DNA from: Nitrososphaerota archaeon
GTDB taxonomy: Archaea > Thermoproteota > Nitrososphaeria > Nitrososphaerales > JACPRH01
Assembly (NCBI GenBank): GCA_023379805.1
Contig: JAMCPI010000012.1
Location: 397,020-461,019 of the forward strand
Reading direction: 5' to 3'
Length of the DNA stretch: 64,000 nucleotides
A program made the translations under genes and the position numbers. Under the pieces are notes generated by a model. It was given only the letters and a program-made list of their open reading frames with translations. It made no database searches and was not told the origin of the DNA. How positions within the stretch are numbered: position 1 is the first letter of the stretch; each line of letters starts with the position of its first letter. Below are positions 60,791 to 64,000 of the stretch, in pieces.

Positions 60791-61893
60791 AACTCCATCA
60801 ACTCCCTTCCTGCTGAAGTGAGTACCTCGCAGCCTCCACGCTTAACAACCACGTCATCCTCAATACGCACTCCCCCAACCCCTGGGATGTATACGCCGGG
60901 CTCGACTGTAAAGACCATACCCTCCTCTAAAACCAATTTCGAATAGGCTCCGAGTCTAGCCCCATCGTGAACCGAAAGACCCAGCGAATGGCCAGTAGAG
61001 TGAATAAACCGCCCGTTAAAACCTGCTCTATCAATCACATCAGAGACCTGTCGATGCACGTCATCCGCCGTCACCCCCGCCTTCACTGCACCCAACCCTT
61101 CCCTGTTAGCCTCTAACACTGCTTCGTACATTCGCCGCTGCTCAGCCGAAGCGCGGCCGAATACTATAGTTCGTGTCATATCGGCACAATAACGCTGGTA
61201 ACGACCACCAAAGTCAAACAACGCGAAGTCACCACGCTTCAATCGGCCTTCACCGCCGAGATAATGAGGTTCAGCTGACTCTGCTCCAAAGGCCACAATC
61301 GATTCGAACGACAAAGATGCTCCTTCCTTCATCAATAAATAGCATATCTGTGCTTTAACCTCATCCTCCAAGATCCCTGCCCTCAGCATCGGCACCACCT
61401 CTTTCCAAACTCTGCTGGTGATCTCCGCGGCCTTCCTTAACCTCAAAATCTCATCCTCATCCTTGACCAGCCTCGCAGCCGCAACCGCATCACTAACATC
61501 CCGAAACTTGACAGGCCGCAACCCCTTTTTGAGCCGCAGAAGGTTTCGATAGGTTAACTCCTGCGCGTTCACACCAATTCTCTCAGCTCCTGATGTCGCC
61601 TCCTTCAAACGGCTCTCTAAATCAGCGTAATCATCAAACACAACCACCTTAAACCGATTCTTTCCTTCTAGAGCACTCTCCGCCTCTAGCGAAGAGGTGT
61701 AAAGAACCGCATCACCGTCAGGATAGGCTAAGAAGACGCAGTTCTCAAAAATCCCGGATTCAAGTCCTGTAAAATAGAAGAATGCCTGATCAACATGAGG
61801 CTCTATAGCATTTTGAATAAGCACAGCGTCAACCGCACTGTCCTCCCCGATTTTCTGGAAGACCTTGCGGATACGCTGAGCGGTGAAGCTCAT
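60787..61893 (-). CDS. pepQ: Xaa-Pro dipeptidase-like M24 peptidase
   Basis: A 368-residue M24 metallopeptidase. The creatinase-like N-terminal domain (about 1-130) precedes the pita-bread domain. Metal ligands are Asp in [19 protein letters not shown] (both Asp), His in [13 protein letters not shown], Glu in [11 protein letters not shown] and Glu in VRIEDDVVV. It cleaves dipeptides with C-terminal proline. First gene of a two-gene unit with the unknown protein at 59963. Confidence 0.9.
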   Translation of the reverse strand: MSFTAQRIRKVFQKIGEDSAVDAVLIQNAIEPHVDQAFFYFTGLESGIFENCVFLAYPDGDAVLYTSSLEAESALEGKNRFKVVVFDDYADLESRLKEATSGAERIGVNAQELTYRNLLRLKKGLRPVKFRDVSDAVAAARLVKDEDEILRLRKAAEITSRVWKEVVPMLRAGILEDEVKAQICYLLMKEGASLSFESIVAFGAESAEPHYLGGEGRLKRGDFALFDFGGRYQRYCADMTRTIVFGRASAEQRRMYEAVLEANREGLGAVKAGVTADDVHRQVSDVIDRAGFNGRFIHSTGHSLGLSVHDGARLGAYSKLVLEEGMVFTVEPGVYIPGVGGVRIEDDVVVKRGGCEVLTSAGRELMEL

Positions 61894-61996
61894 CTAGGCG
61901 TCTAGATATGGTGTTGATTAAAAGGAATTCGGGACTGGCTCACTTTCAACCAACCCCATTTTACAAGTTGGGACCGATTAACTATGCTCTTTTGAT

Positions 61997-62392
61997 TTAG
62001 CCCTTTACGCGGACGATTTTGTTTCGACCCATCGCGCGCCAGTACTCTACCTCAATACCACTCTGGATCTTATCAGCGATCTCCGCCTCATCCGGCTTGG
62101 GTGTCTCGAAGACTTCGAAGGTATCCATATCCATGATTTGGACAGTGGTGAGTGTGAGCGAGATTATCTGGCCGCTCTTCTTCTCAATAAGCGGTATCTC
62201 TATGTTCGCAGAGACCGGTGAAACGAGGCTTCTCTTGCTGTTATCGAAGAGACCTATACCTACGACTCGAGCCTTAGCTGCACCGTGCTTCCCGGGCTTC
62301 GACTTGTCATACGCTACGATGCGACATGGCTCGCCGTCAATGAGAATGTAGGATCCTACTTTAACACTACCAAGTTCAGCTGGCTTACTCAT
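61997..62392 (-). CDS. eif5A: Translation initiation factor aIF5A
   Basis: A 131-residue aIF5A. KPGKHGAAKARV holds the lysine modified to deoxyhypusine (K35). The N-terminal SH3-like and C-terminal OB-type domains have normal length. It relieves ribosome stalling. A TATA box at about 62433-62440 on the minus strand gives a leader of about 20 nt. Deoxyhypusine synthase is not in the window. Confidence 0.97.
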   Translation of the reverse strand: MSKPAELGSVKVGSYILIDGEPCRIVAYDKSKPGKHGAAKARVVGIGLFDNSKRSLVSPVSANIEIPLIEKKSGQIISLTLTTVQIMDMDTFEVFETPKPDEAEIADKIQSGIEVEYWRAMGRNKIVRVKG

Positions 62393-62556
62393 CTTCCTAA
62401 TACCTGAACGTAGGGAGGGTTAAGTAGGTCGCCTATATAGTTGTCCGTAACATTCTTGATTCAATGAATCGCGAATGTCTTTCTATGCGCTACCTGAGTG
62501 TTGATCAGCATAAATGCTACAGTTGTTTGAAAAAAAGAAGAAGGGGGTGTGAAGTT

Positions 62557-62697
62557 TTATGCGCCGATCTTGAAGATCTTGGTTCCGCAGACTGGACATG
62601 TTCCTTGAGTAGCGGGCCTTCCGTTCTTCATGGTGATTTTCTGCGGGTTCTTGATATCTCGCTTCGTTCGGCATTTGACACAATATGCTTGAACCAT
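62557..62697 (-). CDS. Small zinc-ribbon protein (DUF5679-like)
   Basis: A 46-residue protein: MVQAYCVKCRTKRDIKNP, then KNGRPATQGTCPVCGTK. CVKC and CPVC form one zinc site. This short protein is common in archaea and some bacteria (DUF5679). TATA-like TGTATATAAG at 62737-62746 gives a leader of about 18 nt. A T-rich terminator (complement of 62529-62546) follows. Confidence 0.85.
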   Translation of the reverse strand: MVQAYCVKCRTKRDIKNPQKITMKNGRPATQGTCPVCGTKIFKIGA

Positions 62698-62855
62698 TCA
62701 GACACACTTGTCCTTATACAGCCTATCTACTTCGCGTGTATATAAGCACTCGTGCCGATCACGTTTGACGTAAAGTAAATACTGGCTTAAGAATCTAGAA
62801 TCCTCAATATACCTCACGGTAGCTATAAGATAGAATTCGCTAAAAGAAGTGGTTA

Positions 62856-63215
62856 TTATTGTGTTTTCTCTACGCCTATGTATCTGTAGACATAGTGGCC
62901 GCTGTATCCACCTTCCCTTTTAAGCGCGCCTTTGGCTTCTAGGCTCTTGATCAACCCCCACGCTAGTGAAGCGTTGATGCCTAGAGTCTTAGCTGTTGAG
63001 TAGATGGTTACAGCCTTCATGGGGCCGAAGATTTTAGCGGCTTCGGACGCTTCAAGTTTAGGAATAGCCATGTTTTTGATGCTTGCCTGCATCTGCGAAG
63101 GTCTACCTTTACCGCTACGCTTCTCTTCCTTACCGCTTTCCTTAGCTTCCTTAGTCTGCTCGCCGTCCTGCTGTTTTTCAGCCTGCGCGAGAGTCTTCTT
63201 CTTTGCTCCGCCCAA
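62856..63215 (-). CDS. rps25e: Ribosomal protein eS25
   Basis: A 119-residue eS25. The basic low-complexity N-terminus (Lys/Gln-rich, about 1-45) is followed by the winged-helix core, with VTIYSTAKTLGINASLAWGLI (key parts STAKTLGINASLA) and LKREGGYSGHYVYRY. TTG start. The protein occurs in TACK-group archaea and eukaryotes and so is one clue to the lineage. Confidence 0.93.
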   Translation of the reverse strand: MGGAKKKTLAQAEKQQDGEQTKEAKESGKEEKRSGKGRPSQMQASIKNMAIPKLEASEAAKIFGPMKAVTIYSTAKTLGINASLAWGLIKSLEAKGALKREGGYSGHYVYRYIGVEKTQ

Positions 63216-63280
63216 TTGGATAACTGCTCCTCATTTCTGCGTGCCTGATGGTCGCTATTTAATCTTTAGCTGACCAGACC

Positions 63281-63295
63281 GATGTTGTTAGGATA
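63281..63295 (+). repeat. IS left inverted repeat
   Basis: GATGTTGTTAGGATA, perfect partner of 63986-64000. It contains the complement of the transposase stop codon (63288-63290). Confidence 0.85.
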
Positions 63296-63953
63296 AGCCA
63301 TTGAGTAGCACCCAGTTGTAGGTGGCTGTGAACGCTTCTAGGAATCGGGTCGTGGATCGCATGGTTGAGCGGTAGGGGAAGTTGTTGTAGAAGCGTTTTA
63401 GCTTGGCCTTGAGGATGCCGAACCATCTTTCGATGCGGTTCCTCATACCAAAGGTTTCATGCCTTAGCTAACTGGTCTCATGCCTATACTCTAGGCCAAG
63501 CCTCTTGAATGCTTCAGGATACCATGGTCCCTTGTCAACAAGGAACAGCGGTTTATCACTCGTGCAATGCTGGAGAACCTGTTTGAGGAACAGCTCTGAG
63601 TCGAGAATGCTTCTAGCAAAGCTGCATCTGACTGCTAGGATTTCCTTAGAATCAACATCTCGGGCTGCCCAGATGAATATCTGCTGCCCAACCAGCTTAG
63701 TCTTGGTCTCATCCACAGCAACCGCTCTTCGACTCTTCTTCTCAGGCTCAGGGAAAGCCTTCCTCAACGCAATGAACGCATCCCTAACACTGACGTAAGA
63801 GATGCTTCCACCCATCATCTCAGAAGCCTTTCGATACGACAGGCCTGCAAAGCACAACATAGCAGCCAATACCTTGCTCTCAGCAGGAACCTTATTCCTC
63901 TGAAACACACCTGACTCCCTAACCCTACTAACCACCACCTCAAGAGCACACAT
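63288..63953 (-). pseudogene. IS transposase with in-frame stop in a 21-nt duplication
   Basis: The frame from ATG 63953 encodes the DDE core: AVDETKTKLVGQQ (first Asp), FLVDKGPWYPEAF (second Asp) and, after the damage, RNRIERWFGILKAK (Glu), ending in LEAFTATYNWVLLNGLS and TAA. Translation is cut at RHETS by TAG near 63468, which lies in a 21-nt imperfect tandem duplication (RHETS*L/RHETF). The rest stays in frame, so the gene was probably intact before the duplication. Confidence 0.75.
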
Positions 63954-63985
63954 AGGATTACAATACGCACAGAACCGTAAAACCC

Positions 63986-64000
63986 TATCCTAACAACATC
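63986..64000 (-). repeat. IS right inverted repeat
   Basis: TATCCTAACAACATC, reverse complement of 63281-63295. It ends exactly at the window edge. Confidence 0.85.

Larger units (their letters stand above)
63281..64000. mobile_element. 720-bp insertion sequence, IS6/IS240-like
   Basis: Bounded by a perfect 15-bp inverted repeat, GATGTTGTTAGGATA at 63281-63295 and its complement at 63986-64000. The transposase inside ends within the left repeat. Size and single DDE gene fit IS6-like elements. A target duplication cannot be checked because the right end coincides with the window edge. Confidence 0.85.

Overview
The window is archaeal. Supporting genes include aIF5A with its hypusine-loop lysine, ribosomal protein eS25, a TrmB-family regulator, archaellin-like type IV pilins, MacB-like and ABC-2 transporters paired with secreted single-anchor proteins, intron-bearing tRNAs, and many TATA boxes about 26 nt upstream of leaderless start codons. 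The gene mix (eS25, split ferredoxin-type glutamate synthase, glycogen enzymes, PQQ-type propeller protein) suggests a heterotrophic member of the TACK lineage, possibly a thaumarchaeote/Nitrososphaeria-like relative that does not oxidise ammonia. That placement is inference.

Layout. 0-2.6 kb: sulfur module, an ArsR-type repressor and small membrane protein divergent from sulfide:quinone oxidoreductase and DsrE, with repeated palindromes over the promoters. 2.8-9.6 kb: nitrogen assimilation, two divergent glutamine synthetases and a three-gene glutamate synthase. 9.7-17.3 kb: a putative ncRNA, a SufT-like protein, and a MacB-like ABC transporter with a giant CARDB-repeat surface protein. 17.5-36 kb: glycogen/starch metabolism (phosphorylase-like GT35, nucleotidyltransferase, glycogen synthase, branching enzyme, GH57, 4-alpha-glucanotransferase, glucoamylase, glucose dehydrogenase) plus a PQQ-like propeller protein. 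36-40 kb: a second copy of the putative ncRNA, then an operon of a secreted protein, ABC ATPase and ABC-2 permease, and a flavodoxin. 40.5-44.0 kb: an island integrated at an intron-containing tRNA-Phe gene and bounded by a 17-bp direct repeat of the tRNA 3' end. 44-57.6 kb: surface protein, U32 protein, Nudix, PEBP-like, HesB-like, a collapsed propeller pseudogene, response regulator, tRNA-Arg, peroxiredoxin, HAD phosphatase, ArgS and two pilin-like genes. 58-63 kb: TrmB regulator, PepSY-like, VOC/glyoxalase, prolidase-type M24 peptidase, aIF5A, zinc ribbon and eS25. The window ends in a complete 720-bp IS with a damaged transposase.

The best candidate for something undescribed is a pair of about 105-nt putative ncRNA genes (9746-9857 minus, 36507-36609 plus). 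They share a 58-bp promoter block at 57/58 identity, a conserved 5' segment, a conserved 3' end with a T-tract, and a divergent middle. Second is a shared C-terminal signal (GLP[ST]E[VL]TYA, membrane helix, basic tail) on two unrelated surface proteins and, in remnant form, on a pseudogene. Third is the tRNA-Phe island.

How the genes work together: the glnA/glt genes take up ammonium into glutamine and glutamate. The 17-36 kb block can build glycogen from glucose-1-phosphate and break it down to glucose-1-phosphate or free glucose, which the glucose dehydrogenase can oxidise. The SQR/DsrE pair handles sulfide and passes sulfane sulfur on. Starts were revised where a TATA box overlaps or immediately precedes the longest-ORF start.
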